Source of the DNA: Marinobacter sp. MDS2
GTDB lineage: Bacteria; Pseudomonadota; Gammaproteobacteria; Pseudomonadales; Oleiphilaceae
Direction of reading: 5' to 3'
Length of the DNA stretch: 64,000 bases
Assembly: GCF_030718085.1 (NCBI RefSeq)
Contig: NZ_JAVAJF010000001.1
Coordinates: 124,001-188,000 of the forward strand
A model generated the notes under the pieces. That model saw only the letters and a list, made by a program, of their open reading frames with translations, was not told the origin of the DNA and did not search any database. Made by a program: the position numbers and the translations under genes. Below, in pieces: positions 8,318 through 17,216 of this stretch. How positions within the stretch are numbered: position 1 is the stretch's first letter; every line of letters starts with the position of its first letter.

Positions 8318-9280
8318 ATGACCCGAATTAATGATTTTTTGACAAACATTCTAAGATGGTTCGACTCTGAAGCAGGTTTGGATCACCTGGATTCTCAATG
8401 CCGCCGGTTCAACATGATCAGAGTTCTTCCCTTTCTGGCGCTGCACGCGGCCTGCCTACTGGTAATCTACACCGGAACGAGCACTTTTGCCGTGGGATTT
8501 GCCATCGCCTTTTTCCTGATCCGGATGTTTTCAATCACCGCCTTCTATCACCGATATTTTGCTCACAAATCGTTCAAAACCAGCCGCGCTGCGCAATTCG
8601 TTTTCGCCATTCTCGGTGCCAGTTCGGCTCAGCGGGGCCCTCTTTGGTGGGCAGCTCATCACCGGCATCACCACCAGCACTCGGATAACCCGGAAGACCT
8701 GCACTCCCCTCATCATGGCGGATTCTGGTGGTCACACGTGGGCTGGTTTACCTGCGACGCCGGATTTGTGATGGATGAACGCCGTATCCGGGATTGGCTA
8801 AAATTTCCGGAACTCCGCTTTATCAACCGCTTTGATTCCCTGATTCCTGCCGCTTTTGCCGTTCTGATTTACCTTTTCGGGGAGGCGTTGGCCAAATGGG
8901 CGCCCGCCCTCGGCACCAATGGCTTGCAGCTTCTCGTTTGGGGTTTCTTTATTTCAACCGTTGCGCTGTTTCACGCCACCGTATCCATCAACTCGTTGTC
9001 GCATGTTTGGGGCAAACGCCGGTTCGACACCAACGACGACAGCCGGAACAATTTCTGGTTGGCGTTGCTAACGCTGGGAGAAGGCTGGCACAACAACCAT
9101 CACCGTTGGCCCCAGTCGGCTCGCCAGGGGTTCCGCTGGTACGAGATTGATATCACCTGGTACGGCCTCTGGATCCTTTCCAAGCTGGGCATCATTTGGG
9201 ATCTGGCACCGATTCCGCCCCACATCGTTGCAGAAACCCTGGCCACCGACCAAAACCGATCAAGGAAGCCAAGACAATGA
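8318..9280 (+). CDS. Membrane fatty acid desaturase (delta-9 type)
   Basis: Integral membrane di-iron enzyme of 320 residues that introduces a double bond into acyl chains of lipids or acyl-CoA. The three histidine boxes are visible: HRYFAH (about 78-83), HHRHHHQH (about 110-117) and HNNHHRWP (about 258-265). Hydrophobic segments flank the boxes. No good ribosome site precedes the ATG at 8318, and the start is only 8 bases from the opposing gene, so a later start such as 8414 is conceivable, though it would shorten the first membrane segment. It is the first gene of the eight-gene operon and overlaps the next gene by ATGA. Confidence 0.85.
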   Translation: MTRINDFLTNILRWFDSEAGLDHLDSQCRRFNMIRVLPFLALHAACLLVIYTGTSTFAVGFAIAFFLIRMFSITAFYHRYFAHKSFKTSRAAQFVFAILGASSAQRGPLWWAAHHRHHHQHSDNPEDLHSPHHGGFWWSHVGWFTCDAGFVMDERRIRDWLKFPELRFINRFDSLIPAAFAVLIYLFGEALAKWAPALGTNGLQLLVWGFFISTVALFHATVSINSLSHVWGKRRFDTNDDSRNNFWLALLTLGEGWHNNHHRWPQSARQGFRWYEIDITWYGLWILSKLGIIWDLAPIPPHIVAETLATDQNRSRKPRQ

Positions 9281-9747
9281 ATCCCCCAGACAACGTTGTG
9301 GAAGTTGGCTCCAAAGAGAAAGCCATGCAGATAACACTGAACGCCTTCTGCGGCCTATACAACAAGCTGGATAAAGGCCACCTTAACGAATTGGCGGCGG
9401 TGTACCACGAAGACATCGAATTCCAGGACCCGTTCGGGCAGGTACTCGGGCTTGACGCATTGACCGAATACATGGCAGGCGCCTACCAGAACGTTATCCG
9501 GTGCCAGTTCCGATTTGGCGAGCCGGTTATCCAATACCCGCGGTGTTGTATCCCTTGGGTGATGGAACTCAGCCACAAACGTATCCAGCGCGGCAAGCCT
9601 GTTTACGTCGAAGGCATGAGCCATTTACTCATCCGAAATGGCAAAGTGTGCACTCACCGGGATTACTTTGATGCCGGGGAGCTGCTGTACGAGCACCTCC
9701 CGCTATTCGGTGGCGCAATACGCTGGGTTAAGAGGCATGCCGGATGA
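9277..9747 (+). CDS. SnoaL-like / NTF2-fold protein
   Basis: Soluble protein of 156 residues with an NTF2-like, polyketide-cyclase (SnoaL) pattern: LAAVYHEDIEFQDPFG near residue 40, then GLDALTEYM and a C-terminal HRDYFDAGELLYEHLP. I chose the ATG at 9277 because it overlaps the desaturase stop as ATGA; the frame stays open upstream without a better start. Members of this family next to SDR, amine oxidase and DUF1365 genes are common in lipid-modification loci (established by gene neighbourhood), but no activity is proven. Confidence 0.75.
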   Translation: MNPPDNVVEVGSKEKAMQITLNAFCGLYNKLDKGHLNELAAVYHEDIEFQDPFGQVLGLDALTEYMAGAYQNVIRCQFRFGEPVIQYPRCCIPWVMELSHKRIQRGKPVYVEGMSHLLIRNGKVCTHRDYFDAGELLYEHLPLFGGAIRWVKRHAG

Positions 9748-10532
9748 GCAAGCGTGTGATGCCTGAATCCAATATCTGGCTGACCGGAGCCTCCTCTGGC
9801 ATTGGCGAAGCGCTCGTGCATGAGTTGGCCCAACACGGGCACAATCTGGTGATCACAGGTCGGCGCCAGCAACCTTTGAATGAGTTGGCCGGGCATTGGC
9901 CAGAGCAGATCCATACCGCGGCCGCTGACACTACCAGTCGGGATGAACTTGCCGAGCTTGCGAAGTCCCTGAATCACTTTGGCGACCTCGACATGGTGAT
10001 TCTCAATGCGGGCACGTGCGAGTACGTAGACATAGCGGAATACGACAGCTCGATTATCGAAGCCAACCTGAACACCAATGTGCTCGGAACCGCGCGATGT
10101 CTGGATATTGCCCTGCCTGCGCTGCGAGCGACCCGCGCCAAAGGTAAACCGGCTCACGTGGTGATTGTCAGCTCCTCGGCCTGGTGGTTTCCGTTTAGTC
10201 GAGCAGAGGGATATGGCGCGTCGAAAGCAGCCCTCACCTATCTCGCTCACTCGCTGAGAGCCGACCTGGCCTCAGAGGGAATCGAGGTTGTGGTGGTTTC
10301 TCCCGGCTTTGTAAAAACCCCCTTAACCGACCGAAACGATTTCCCGATGCCCTTTATGGTCAGCGCCGAGGAGGCCGCAATCCGCATTCACCAGGGCCTC
10401 GCCAAAGGGAAACGGGAAATTGCCTTTCCTCGCCGTTTCACCTGGACTTTGAAGGCGCTGGGCTGCTTGCCTCAAAAGATGATTGATCGTATGGCCGCCT
10501 CAATGGCCCGAAACACAGATAACAACGTTTGA
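9744..10532 (+). CDS. Short-chain dehydrogenase/reductase
   Basis: A classical SDR of 262 residues. The cofactor motif is TGASSGIG near residues 14-21, NAG follows in the fourth strand, and the catalytic Ser and YxxxK are in IVSSSAWW and YGASK. It starts with an ATGA overlap at the end of the SnoaL-like gene. The substrate is unknown; in this operon it may reduce or oxidise a modified acyl intermediate. The Arg in GRRQ after the second strand suggests NADP(H) use (inference). Confidence 0.85.
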   Translation: MSKRVMPESNIWLTGASSGIGEALVHELAQHGHNLVITGRRQQPLNELAGHWPEQIHTAAADTTSRDELAELAKSLNHFGDLDMVILNAGTCEYVDIAEYDSSIIEANLNTNVLGTARCLDIALPALRATRAKGKPAHVVIVSSSAWWFPFSRAEGYGASKAALTYLAHSLRADLASEGIEVVVVSPGFVKTPLTDRNDFPMPFMVSAEEAAIRIHQGLAKGKREIAFPRRFTWTLKALGCLPQKMIDRMAASMARNTDNNV

Positions 10533-10558
10533 ATGGATCTGCTACAGGAATTGCTTTG

Positions 10559-11824
10559 ATGAATCAGGAACGCCAACGGATTGCAGTAATCGGTGCCGGA
10601 GTATCTGGCTTGACCGCAGCCTGGCTGCTTAGCGAACACCACGATGTGGAACTCTTTGAGGCAGCCGATTACGCCGGCGGTCATACCAATACCGAATACG
10701 TGAAAGTGGGTGAAAAAACCTGGCCGGTGAATACCGGTTTTATTGTGTTCAATGACTGGACCTACCCTAACTTCATCAAGCTGATGGATCGTCTTGGCGT
10801 GGCCTCGGAAGTCAGTACCATGAGTTTCAGCGTGGATTCCCACGCCACGGGGTTGCAATACAACGGTACGAGCCTGAACACCCTGTTCGCGCAACGTCGT
10901 AATCTGTTCAATTTCAAGTTCCTGACCATGGTTCGGGAGATTCTTCGCTTCAACAAGGAAGCCCGTGCCGATTTGTCCGATGGACAAATACCCGAAGGTG
11001 AAACCCTGGGCGAATATTTAAACCGCAACCGATACAGTCATTACTTCCGCAAGCACTACATTGTGCCCATGGGTGCCGCCATCTGGTCTGCTCCGGAGCT
11101 GGTGCTGGAACAATTCCCGATTCGTTTTTTCCTTCAGTTCTTTAACAACCACGGCATGTTATCTGTCGATGACCGGCCAACCTGGCGTGTCATTTCCGGG
11201 GGCTCTGCCAGCTACGTCACACGGATGATGAAACGGCTTGGCGACAAAACGCATCTGAACAGCCCGGTGTCGGATATCCAACGCGATAACGAGGGCGTGA
11301 CCGTGGTGTCGAATGGCAGAAACCATCGGTTTGATCAGGTTGTTCTTGCCTGTCACAGCAATCAGGCTTTGGCGATGCTGAGTGCCCCAACCTCGAAAGA
11401 ACAGGATATTCTGGGGGCTATCGGGTACCAGAAAAACGATGTAGTGCTGCACACCGATGCCAGCGTGCTGCCCTCAAACCGGCTGGCGTGGGCGGCCTGG
11501 AATTACATGGTACCGGAACACAGCACTCAGCCAGTTTCGGTTACCTACAACATGAATATCCTCCAGAACTTTGACGACGCTCCGGAAACTTTCTGTGTCA
11601 CCCTGAACCGCAGCCACGATATCGCCCCAGACAAAGTCATCAAACGCTTCGAATACGATCACCCGGTGTTCACACTGAACGCAGTCGCCGCCCAGGAGCG
11701 TTACCACGAAATCGGCGAGCACAACCGCACACATTTTTGCGGTGCGTATTGGTTCAATGGTTTCCATGAAGACGGCGTGCGAAGCGCATTACGGGTCGCA
11801 AAAGCTTTTGGGGTGGAGCTCTGA
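10559..11824 (+). CDS. Flavin amine oxidase-like NAD(P)/FAD-binding protein (COG2907)
   Basis: A 421-residue flavoprotein with the FAD motif IAVIGAGVSGLTAAWLL and ADYAGGHTNT, and the C-terminal block HFCGAYWFNGFHEDGVRSAL. COG2907 proteins accompany DUF1365 and Cfa-type methyltransferases in many proteobacteria; in Rhodobacter sphaeroides such genes belong to the singlet-oxygen response and furan fatty acid synthesis (from memory). I place the start at 10559 because CAGGAA lies 10 bases upstream; the frame is also open from TTG at 10529. The gap to the SDR gene is 26 bases and to the DUF1365 gene 2 bases. Confidence 0.85.
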   Translation: MNQERQRIAVIGAGVSGLTAAWLLSEHHDVELFEAADYAGGHTNTEYVKVGEKTWPVNTGFIVFNDWTYPNFIKLMDRLGVASEVSTMSFSVDSHATGLQYNGTSLNTLFAQRRNLFNFKFLTMVREILRFNKEARADLSDGQIPEGETLGEYLNRNRYSHYFRKHYIVPMGAAIWSAPELVLEQFPIRFFLQFFNNHGMLSVDDRPTWRVISGGSASYVTRMMKRLGDKTHLNSPVSDIQRDNEGVTVVSNGRNHRFDQVVLACHSNQALAMLSAPTSKEQDILGAIGYQKNDVVLHTDASVLPSNRLAWAAWNYMVPEHSTQPVSVTYNMNILQNFDDAPETFCVTLNRSHDIAPDKVIKRFEYDHPVFTLNAVAAQERYHEIGEHNRTHFCGAYWFNGFHEDGVRSALRVAKAFGVEL

Positions 11825-11826
11825 GC

Positions 11827-12723
11827 ATGGCCAGCCAATGGCTAGAAGGCACTATAAGACACAGGCGTAAGCGCCCGACACAGCACGAATTTACCTATAG
11901 CATTGGCATGCTGGCGCTGGACGTCGACGAATGGGGCACAGTCACAAGCATCAGCCCCTTTTTCTCGCTTGAGCGGTTTAACTGGCTGGCGCTTCGGCGC
12001 AAGGATTACCTGGATCCCGACGAGCCGAATTTGCGCAGAGCCGTAGATCAACGGGTTCAGGAGGCCACCGGCTGGCTGCCGGATGGCCCCGTACAGCTGA
12101 TTACCCACCCTCGCTACTTCGGCCACATTTTTAACCCGGTCAGTTTTTACCTGTGTTATGAACAGGGCCAAGCCCCGGAAAAAGGCGACATTCCCAAAGT
12201 CATCCTGGCGCAGATCACCAATACGCCCTGGAAAGAACGGCACGTTTACTGCCTGGAATGCCAGAAACCTGCGGGTAGTTCGGATCAATGGCATACCGAG
12301 CGTTTCGCCTTCAGCAAGCGCTTTCATGTGTCACCGTTCAATGGCATGGATCAGCATTATCTGTGGTTATTCAGCTTTCGGGGCTCCGAACTGCGCATTC
12401 ACATGAATGTCGAGCAGGCACATCAGAAGCAGTTTGATGCAACGCTGGTGGTCCAACGCACTGCTTTGGATCGTATAACCCTCCATCGAAGCCTGCGGCG
12501 GTTTCCGCTGGAATCCCTCAAAGGCGTTGTGGGGATCTATTGGAATGCTTTGAATCTAAAGCTCAAAGGCGCGCCCTTTTACACCCACCCGGACAAACTG
12601 GACGCCCAGGCACCGGACTACCGCAGAGGCGCAGACGATCAGGGCACAGACATCACCGAGCCGCACCTCTTGGAACAACCAGATACCACATCGACAGGAA
12701 GGGTAACCTCATGGAGAACGTGA
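11827..12723 (+). CDS. DUF1365 family protein (COG3496)
   Basis: A 298-residue protein of the DUF1365 family. Recognisable blocks are an N-terminal GTIRHRRKRPTQHEFTY, HPRYFGHIFNPVSFYLCY in the middle, and a C-terminal amphipathic helix AKDAL-type replaced here by LKGAPFYTHP. The activity is unproven, but the family is almost always beside a COG2907 flavoprotein and a Cfa homologue, as here. Its last 13 bases overlap the start of the methyltransferase gene. A role in converting methylated unsaturated acyl chains is possible (inference). Confidence 0.85.
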   Translation: MASQWLEGTIRHRRKRPTQHEFTYSIGMLALDVDEWGTVTSISPFFSLERFNWLALRRKDYLDPDEPNLRRAVDQRVQEATGWLPDGPVQLITHPRYFGHIFNPVSFYLCYEQGQAPEKGDIPKVILAQITNTPWKERHVYCLECQKPAGSSDQWHTERFAFSKRFHVSPFNGMDQHYLWLFSFRGSELRIHMNVEQAHQKQFDATLVVQRTALDRITLHRSLRRFPLESLKGVVGIYWNALNLKLKGAPFYTHPDKLDAQAPDYRRGADDQGTDITEPHLLEQPDTTSTGRVTSWRT

Positions 12724-13982
12724 ACACCTCCAGCAACAAATCAAGCGTCGCGCAACGTTTGCCATTGGTGAGCCGGGTTGCCAGGCAGCTGGTTTGCCGT
12801 CAGCTGGCTCAACTTGGCAAAGGCACATTGCGTATCAGGGAAACTGACTTCGATGAACAGGTATTTGGCGATGATGATCCGAACTACCCAATAGCCGAGT
12901 TGGTTATTCACAATCACAGCACCTGGCGCGATCTGTTGACCGGCGGCAGTGTGGGAGCCGCAGAGTCCTTCGTAGCAGGCGACTGGAGCTCACCCGACCT
13001 TGTCGCCCTTCTGCGATTTTTTACCCGGAATGTGGATACCATGAACGCCTTCGAGGACAAGTTCAGCTGGGTCAGCAAGCCTGCGCTGAAAGGTCTGCAC
13101 TGGTTGAATCGAAACACACCGGAAGGCTCCCGCAAGAACATCAGTGCCCACTACGATCTGGGTAACGATCTGTTCAGCCAGTTTCTTGACCCGACCATGA
13201 TGTACTCCTCGGCGATCTATCCTCGGCCGGACGCCACACTCGACGAAGCAGCGGTGCATAAGCTGGATGTGATCTGCCAGAAACTGAATTTGCAGCCAAA
13301 CGACCAGGTGATGGAAATCGGCACCGGCTGGGGCGGCTTTGCCATTCACGCAGCAAAACACTACGGCTGCCATGTCACCACGACAACCATCTCCCGGGAA
13401 CAGCTGGAGCTGGCTCGATCACGAGTGAAAGCCGAAGGTCTTGAAGATAAAATCACTCTGTTATTTGACGATTACCGCGATTTGACCGGCCAATTCGACA
13501 AACTCGTCTCCATCGAGATGATTGAAGCGGTCGGCCCGGAGTTTCTTGACAGTTATTTGAGCCAGATCAGCGCCTTGCTCAAACCCGAAGGCATTGCATT
13601 GGTGCAAGCCATCAACATGCCGGAGCAGCGCTATGAGCGCGCTTTGAAGAACGTGGACTTTATTCAGCGATACATTTTTCCGGGCAGCTTCATCCCATCC
13701 TTCGGCGCCATTCTGGGTTCAATGAGCAGAGGCTCAGACCTGGTGCTCACACAGGTGGACGACTTCGGCTTCCACTACGCCCGCACACTGCACGACTGGT
13801 GTGTACGCTTTATGGCCAAGCGCGAAGAGTTGGCGGCACAAGGCTATGACACCCGGTTCCAACGCTTATGGCAGTTCTATTTTGCGTACTGCGAAGCGGG
13901 CTTCAGCGAACGTGCCATTGGCGTCGCCCACATAGTAATGGCCAAGCCTGCCAACAAGCACCGTAGCATTACTGCGTCATGA
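12711..13982 (+). CDS. cfa: Cyclopropane-fatty-acyl-phospholipid synthase-type methyltransferase
   Basis: SAM-dependent methyltransferase acting on unsaturated acyl chains of membrane phospholipids, 423 residues. The core domain (about 135-400) has YDLGNDLFSQFLD, YSSAIY, the SAM motif VMEIGTGWGGFAIHAA, TTISREQLELA and VSIEMIEAVG, all Cfa signatures; the end contains FYFAYCEAGF. Members of this family make cyclopropane, 10- or 11-methyl, or methylated trans-unsaturated acids, and I cannot tell which from sequence. The ATG at 12711 follows AGGAAGGG. The desaturase in the same operon could supply its substrate. Confidence 0.9.
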   Translation: MENVNTSSNKSSVAQRLPLVSRVARQLVCRQLAQLGKGTLRIRETDFDEQVFGDDDPNYPIAELVIHNHSTWRDLLTGGSVGAAESFVAGDWSSPDLVALLRFFTRNVDTMNAFEDKFSWVSKPALKGLHWLNRNTPEGSRKNISAHYDLGNDLFSQFLDPTMMYSSAIYPRPDATLDEAAVHKLDVICQKLNLQPNDQVMEIGTGWGGFAIHAAKHYGCHVTTTTISREQLELARSRVKAEGLEDKITLLFDDYRDLTGQFDKLVSIEMIEAVGPEFLDSYLSQISALLKPEGIALVQAINMPEQRYERALKNVDFIQRYIFPGSFIPSFGAILGSMSRGSDLVLTQVDDFGFHYARTLHDWCVRFMAKREELAAQGYDTRFQRLWQFYFAYCEAGFSERAIGVAHIVMAKPANKHRSITAS

Positions 13983-14503
13983 TCAGCTCCGCCACCGTTC
14001 GGAATACGCTCAATTTTTTGTTGTTCCAGACCGGATGGTTGGTGTGTGTACTTTACCCAAGCCTCGCAGCCTCGTTGCTTGCGCTACTATTTGTGATCAT
14101 CCACCTGCTGCTGGTGAGTACACAGCGTGGCGCCGAACTGCGGTTCATCGCGGTTGGCGTTTTCCTTGGCAGCCTGATGGACTCCCTGTGGCTGAACGCT
14201 GGCATTTTAGGCATTGAAACTCCTGACGCCATTCAGATTTCGCCAGTATGGCTGGTGGCCATCTGGGCGCTTTTCATGACCACCTTGTGTCATTCCCTCA
14301 ACTGGGTTGCGAAGCGGGCATGGCTGCCGTTTGTGCTGGCGCCCTGTGCCGGCTCATTTGCCTACTGGTCCGCAAGCAAGCTGGGAGCAGTGACACTCCC
14401 CAACCACGCCGTGTCTCTGGTCGTTATCGGGGCTGGCTGGCTTGTGCTGTTCCCATTGTTGCTGTTCATTCGAAATCATCTGGTTCGGGAGCCGGCATCA
14501 TGA
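13979..14503 (+). CDS. DUF2878 family membrane protein
   Basis: A 174-residue inner-membrane protein with about five hydrophobic segments. The start NFLLFQTGWLVCVLYP and LGSLMDSLWLNAGIL match DUF2878 proteins, which occur in the same operons as Cfa, DUF1365 and amine oxidase genes. It begins with an ATGA overlap on the methyltransferase gene and ends overlapping the next start. The function is unknown; it might anchor the pathway or handle lipids at the membrane (inference). Confidence 0.8.
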   Translation: MISSATVRNTLNFLLFQTGWLVCVLYPSLAASLLALLFVIIHLLLVSTQRGAELRFIAVGVFLGSLMDSLWLNAGILGIETPDAIQISPVWLVAIWALFMTTLCHSLNWVAKRAWLPFVLAPCAGSFAYWSASKLGAVTLPNHAVSLVVIGAGWLVLFPLLLFIRNHLVREPAS

Positions 14504-15237
14504 ATCAATGGGCAATGATCTGCGCAATACTGTTAACCAGCGGTCCGACAGCAGCCGAAACATTTGAATTTACCGGAACCGCCGAATCGGTTGATACCCA
14601 AAGCCAACTTTACGAAGAACGGCACCAAGTCACCGGAATTTGCTCAGATGCCGGGTTCCAACCCCTTGAGCACACCGTTAGTTACCACAAAGGCCCCGAC
14701 GATCGGCGGTTTGCCGTCAAAACGCTGGAATACGGTAAACACCCGAGCCGGCCCAGCGTCGTTTTCCGCCAGCCGGATTTCGACGAGTCGCTGGAGATCC
14801 GTTTCACTGACTCGAACCAGCTAACCATCGACTGGCAACCCCCTTCGGAAAATCGGAAAAGGTTCCAGGTCATCTACAGCAATCGCTTGGTGATCGATGC
14901 AGGGTTTGATCAGTTTGTCAGGGCCAACTGGCAAGCGGTCACAGCCGGAGAGTCGCTTCCCTTTCGTTTTCTCGCTCCAACTAGCGGAGATCATTACGGG
15001 TTTGTGCTCGAACCGGCACCCGATGCAGCTATCGACGCAGACGTGGTGATTCAGATTCGCCCGACCAGCGTGGTATTACGTTTTCTGGTAGACCCCATCA
15101 TTCTGGGTTACAACCAAAACGGCGCGTTAACGCACTATCAGGGCCTGACCAACATTCGGGCTAACCAGGAAACAAACCACACCGCACTCATCCGGTACCG
15201 TATCAGCCAACACCCCGGCTGCGATCTGACCTCCTGA
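14500..15237 (+). CDS. Secreted protein of unknown function, last gene of lipid operon
   Basis: A 245-residue protein starting at ATG 14500, which overlaps the DUF2878 stop as ATGA. The first 20 residues form a signal peptide likely cut after PTAA. The mature part is rich in beta strands, with one early Cys in GICSDAG and one near the C-terminus (HPGC) that might pair in the periplasm. I recognise no family. Its placement suggests a periplasmic partner of the lipid-modification pathway, for example a lipid-binding or delivery protein, but this is only inference. Confidence 0.7.
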   Translation: MNQWAMICAILLTSGPTAAETFEFTGTAESVDTQSQLYEERHQVTGICSDAGFQPLEHTVSYHKGPDDRRFAVKTLEYGKHPSRPSVVFRQPDFDESLEIRFTDSNQLTIDWQPPSENRKRFQVIYSNRLVIDAGFDQFVRANWQAVTAGESLPFRFLAPTSGDHYGFVLEPAPDAAIDADVVIQIRPTSVVLRFLVDPIILGYNQNGALTHYQGLTNIRANQETNHTALIRYRISQHPGCDLTS

Positions 15238-15325
15238 AGCTTTACCCTGCGGCCACTCGGCCAAACAGTTATACCCCTTCGATATGGTAAACTCCGGGCC
15301 AAACTGATTCGGAGATTCCACAACC

Positions 15326-16138
15326 ATGATGTTCGTGTCGTTCAACGTCAACAGTATCCGCACTCGCTTGCACCAACTGGAGGCTGTTATTGAACAGCTG
15401 AATCCTGATTTCATCGGGCTTCAGGAAACCAAAGTTCGAGATGAAGAGTTCCCCGAAGAGGCCATTCGAGAACTCGGCTACCACGTGCATTTCCATGGTC
15501 AGAAGACCCATTACGGGGTCGCGCTCCTTTCCAGGCAGGCACCCGACGAGGTGGTGAAAGGCTATGCAACCGATGATGAAGACGCACAGCGCCGGCTCAT
15601 TACCGGCCATTTCACCGTGAACGGCGAACCGCTCACCGTGATTAACGGTTACTTCCCGCAAGGCGAGAACCGGGATCACCCGACCAAGTTCCCCGCCAAG
15701 CAAAAGTTCTACGCCGATCTTATGGATCTGCTGGATGAGCTGAACAAGCGACCGGGCCATGTTGTTTTGATGGGTGATATGAACATTTCACCCACCGACA
15801 AAGACATCGGGATTGGTCCGGACAATGCCAAGCGCTGGCTCCGTTCCGGAAAATGCAGCTTCCTGCCGGAAGAACGGGAATGGTTGAGCCAGGTCGAAGC
15901 TCGCGGATTTACCGACGTGTTCCGGCATTTGAATCCTGACGAAGCCGATACCTTCAGCTGGTTCGATTACCGCAGCAAAGGATTCGAGCGCGAGCCCAAG
16001 CGAGGCCTTCGTATCGATCTTGTGATGGCCAGTGACAACCTACTACCGAAAGCCAAGGATGCCGGTGTCAGCTATGAGATCCGGGCTATGGACCGTCCTT
16101 CTGACCACTGCCCGATCTGGGCCAGTTTCGAACTCTGA
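15326..16138 (+). CDS. xthA: Exodeoxyribonuclease III
   Basis: AP endonuclease and 3'-5' exonuclease of base-excision repair, 270 residues, the usual length. Conserved blocks are FNVNSIRTR, the catalytic Glu in GLQETKV, NGYFPQGEN, MGDMNISPTDKDIG (Asp/Asn pair) and the final DRPSDHCPIW with the catalytic His. The start is the first of two ATG codons (15326, 15329), with GGAG 11 bases before. It lies 88 bases after the lipid operon, possibly sharing an oxidative-stress theme, and 18 bases before the TetR gene. Confidence 0.95.
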   Translation: MMFVSFNVNSIRTRLHQLEAVIEQLNPDFIGLQETKVRDEEFPEEAIRELGYHVHFHGQKTHYGVALLSRQAPDEVVKGYATDDEDAQRRLITGHFTVNGEPLTVINGYFPQGENRDHPTKFPAKQKFYADLMDLLDELNKRPGHVVLMGDMNISPTDKDIGIGPDNAKRWLRSGKCSFLPEEREWLSQVEARGFTDVFRHLNPDEADTFSWFDYRSKGFEREPKRGLRIDLVMASDNLLPKAKDAGVSYEIRAMDRPSDHCPIWASFEL

Positions 16139-16156
16139 TAGGCCAGCCGATCCGTC

Positions 16157-16786
16157 ATGAAGAAAATAAAAACCAGGGACAGGATACTCAACACCAGCTT
16201 GCAGTTGTTCAACAGTCTGGGTGAGCCGAACGTCACCACCCTGTTGATCTCGGATGAGTTGGACATCAGTCCGGGCAACCTTTACTACCACTTCAAAAGT
16301 AAAGGCGACATCGTTGAAGAGCTTTTCAAAAGCTTTGAAGCTGAAATGCTGGATTTGCTCGCGGTGCCGGAAGATGCAGACGTACCACTGGATCAGTTCA
16401 GCTTCTTTCTGCACCTGTTGTTCGAGGCGGTGGCCCGCTATCGGTTCATGTATCAGGATCTGGTGAACGTGCTGTCCCGATACGACCAGCTGCAAGTGCG
16501 TTTTCGGCGAATCTTGAAGAAGAAAACCTTGGCGTTCGAATCGCTGTGTACCAGCTTCAAGCGCCAGGGCTTAATGGTCATCGAATCGGCGGAGTTGGAT
16601 GCTCTGTGCCAGCAGCTGACATTGACTGTTTGCTACTGGAGCAGCTTCGACACGCTGTCGCATCTGGATGATCGGGAGTTCGTCGATCCCGGGAAAGGGG
16701 TGTATCAGATTTTGCACCTGATACTGCCCCATCTTACCGAAGACGACAAAGAAGAGGTCAAACTGATCAGTGAGACGTATCTGTAA
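16157..16786 (+). CDS. TetR/AcrR family transcriptional regulator
   Basis: A 209-residue regulator with the N-terminal TetR helix-turn-helix (DRILNTSLQLFNSLGEPNVTT, then ISDELDISPGNLYYHFKSKGDI, residues 7-50) and a variable all-helical ligand domain. The GNLYYHFKSKG recognition helix fits the family exactly. It is 18 bases downstream of xthA and ends 7 bases from the end of the convergent phasin gene; PhaD-like TetR regulators control phasins in Pseudomonas, so a polyhydroxyalkanoate or fatty acid signal is a fair guess. The lipid operon is another possible target. Confidence 0.85.
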   Translation: MKKIKTRDRILNTSLQLFNSLGEPNVTTLLISDELDISPGNLYYHFKSKGDIVEELFKSFEAEMLDLLAVPEDADVPLDQFSFFLHLLFEAVARYRFMYQDLVNVLSRYDQLQVRFRRILKKKTLAFESLCTSFKRQGLMVIESAELDALCQQLTLTVCYWSSFDTLSHLDDREFVDPGKGVYQILHLILPHLTEDDKEEVKLISETYL

Positions 16787-16793
16787 GCGTTAC

Positions 16794-17216
16794 CTATTCT
16801 TCTTCGTCCCTGCCATTTGCTGAGTCTCCTCGGAGCTTGGCCAGCTCAGCTTCAAGGTACTCGATGCGGCTTTCCAACGCCTGGATATCTTCTTTGCGAT
16901 GAATGCCCAACCGGCGCAAAGCTCCGGAAACGCGCTGATCGAACATATGCTCAAGCTTGTCCCAGGTGCCGGTTGCGCGCTCGCGCACCTCTCCCACCCG
17001 GTCTTCTACGGTGCGAATCTGCTTGCCGACAACGCCACGGGTTTTCGATTCGAGCTGCTCACCTTCCTGAACCAGTCGTTCGAAAAACTTGCCGGCATCT
17101 TCCTCAGCTTTGGTATAGGCACCAAGCCCTGCCAACCAGATCTGACGAGCAGAGTCCTTAATCTTTCCCGGAAGCTGCGGATCTGTCTCGGGGGTTTGAT
17201 CATCGTGCTCAGACAT
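16794..17216 (-). CDS. Phasin (polyhydroxyalkanoate granule-associated protein, PhaI/PhaF type)
   Basis: A 140-residue protein with the phasin signature IWLAGLGAYTKAEEDAGKFF near residues 28-47 and LVQEGEQLE after it, followed by a long amphipathic helix and a heptad-like C-terminal coiled coil (IQALESRIEYLEAELAKLRG). These features fit the PhaI/PhaF phasin family that coats storage granules. It lacks the long AAKP-rich, DNA-binding tail of PhaF and is closer to PhaI in size. No polymerase gene is in the window. Confidence 0.85.
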   Translation of the reverse strand: MSEHDDQTPETDPQLPGKIKDSARQIWLAGLGAYTKAEEDAGKFFERLVQEGEQLESKTRGVVGKQIRTVEDRVGEVRERATGTWDKLEHMFDQRVSGALRRLGIHRKEDIQALESRIEYLEAELAKLRGDSANGRDEEE

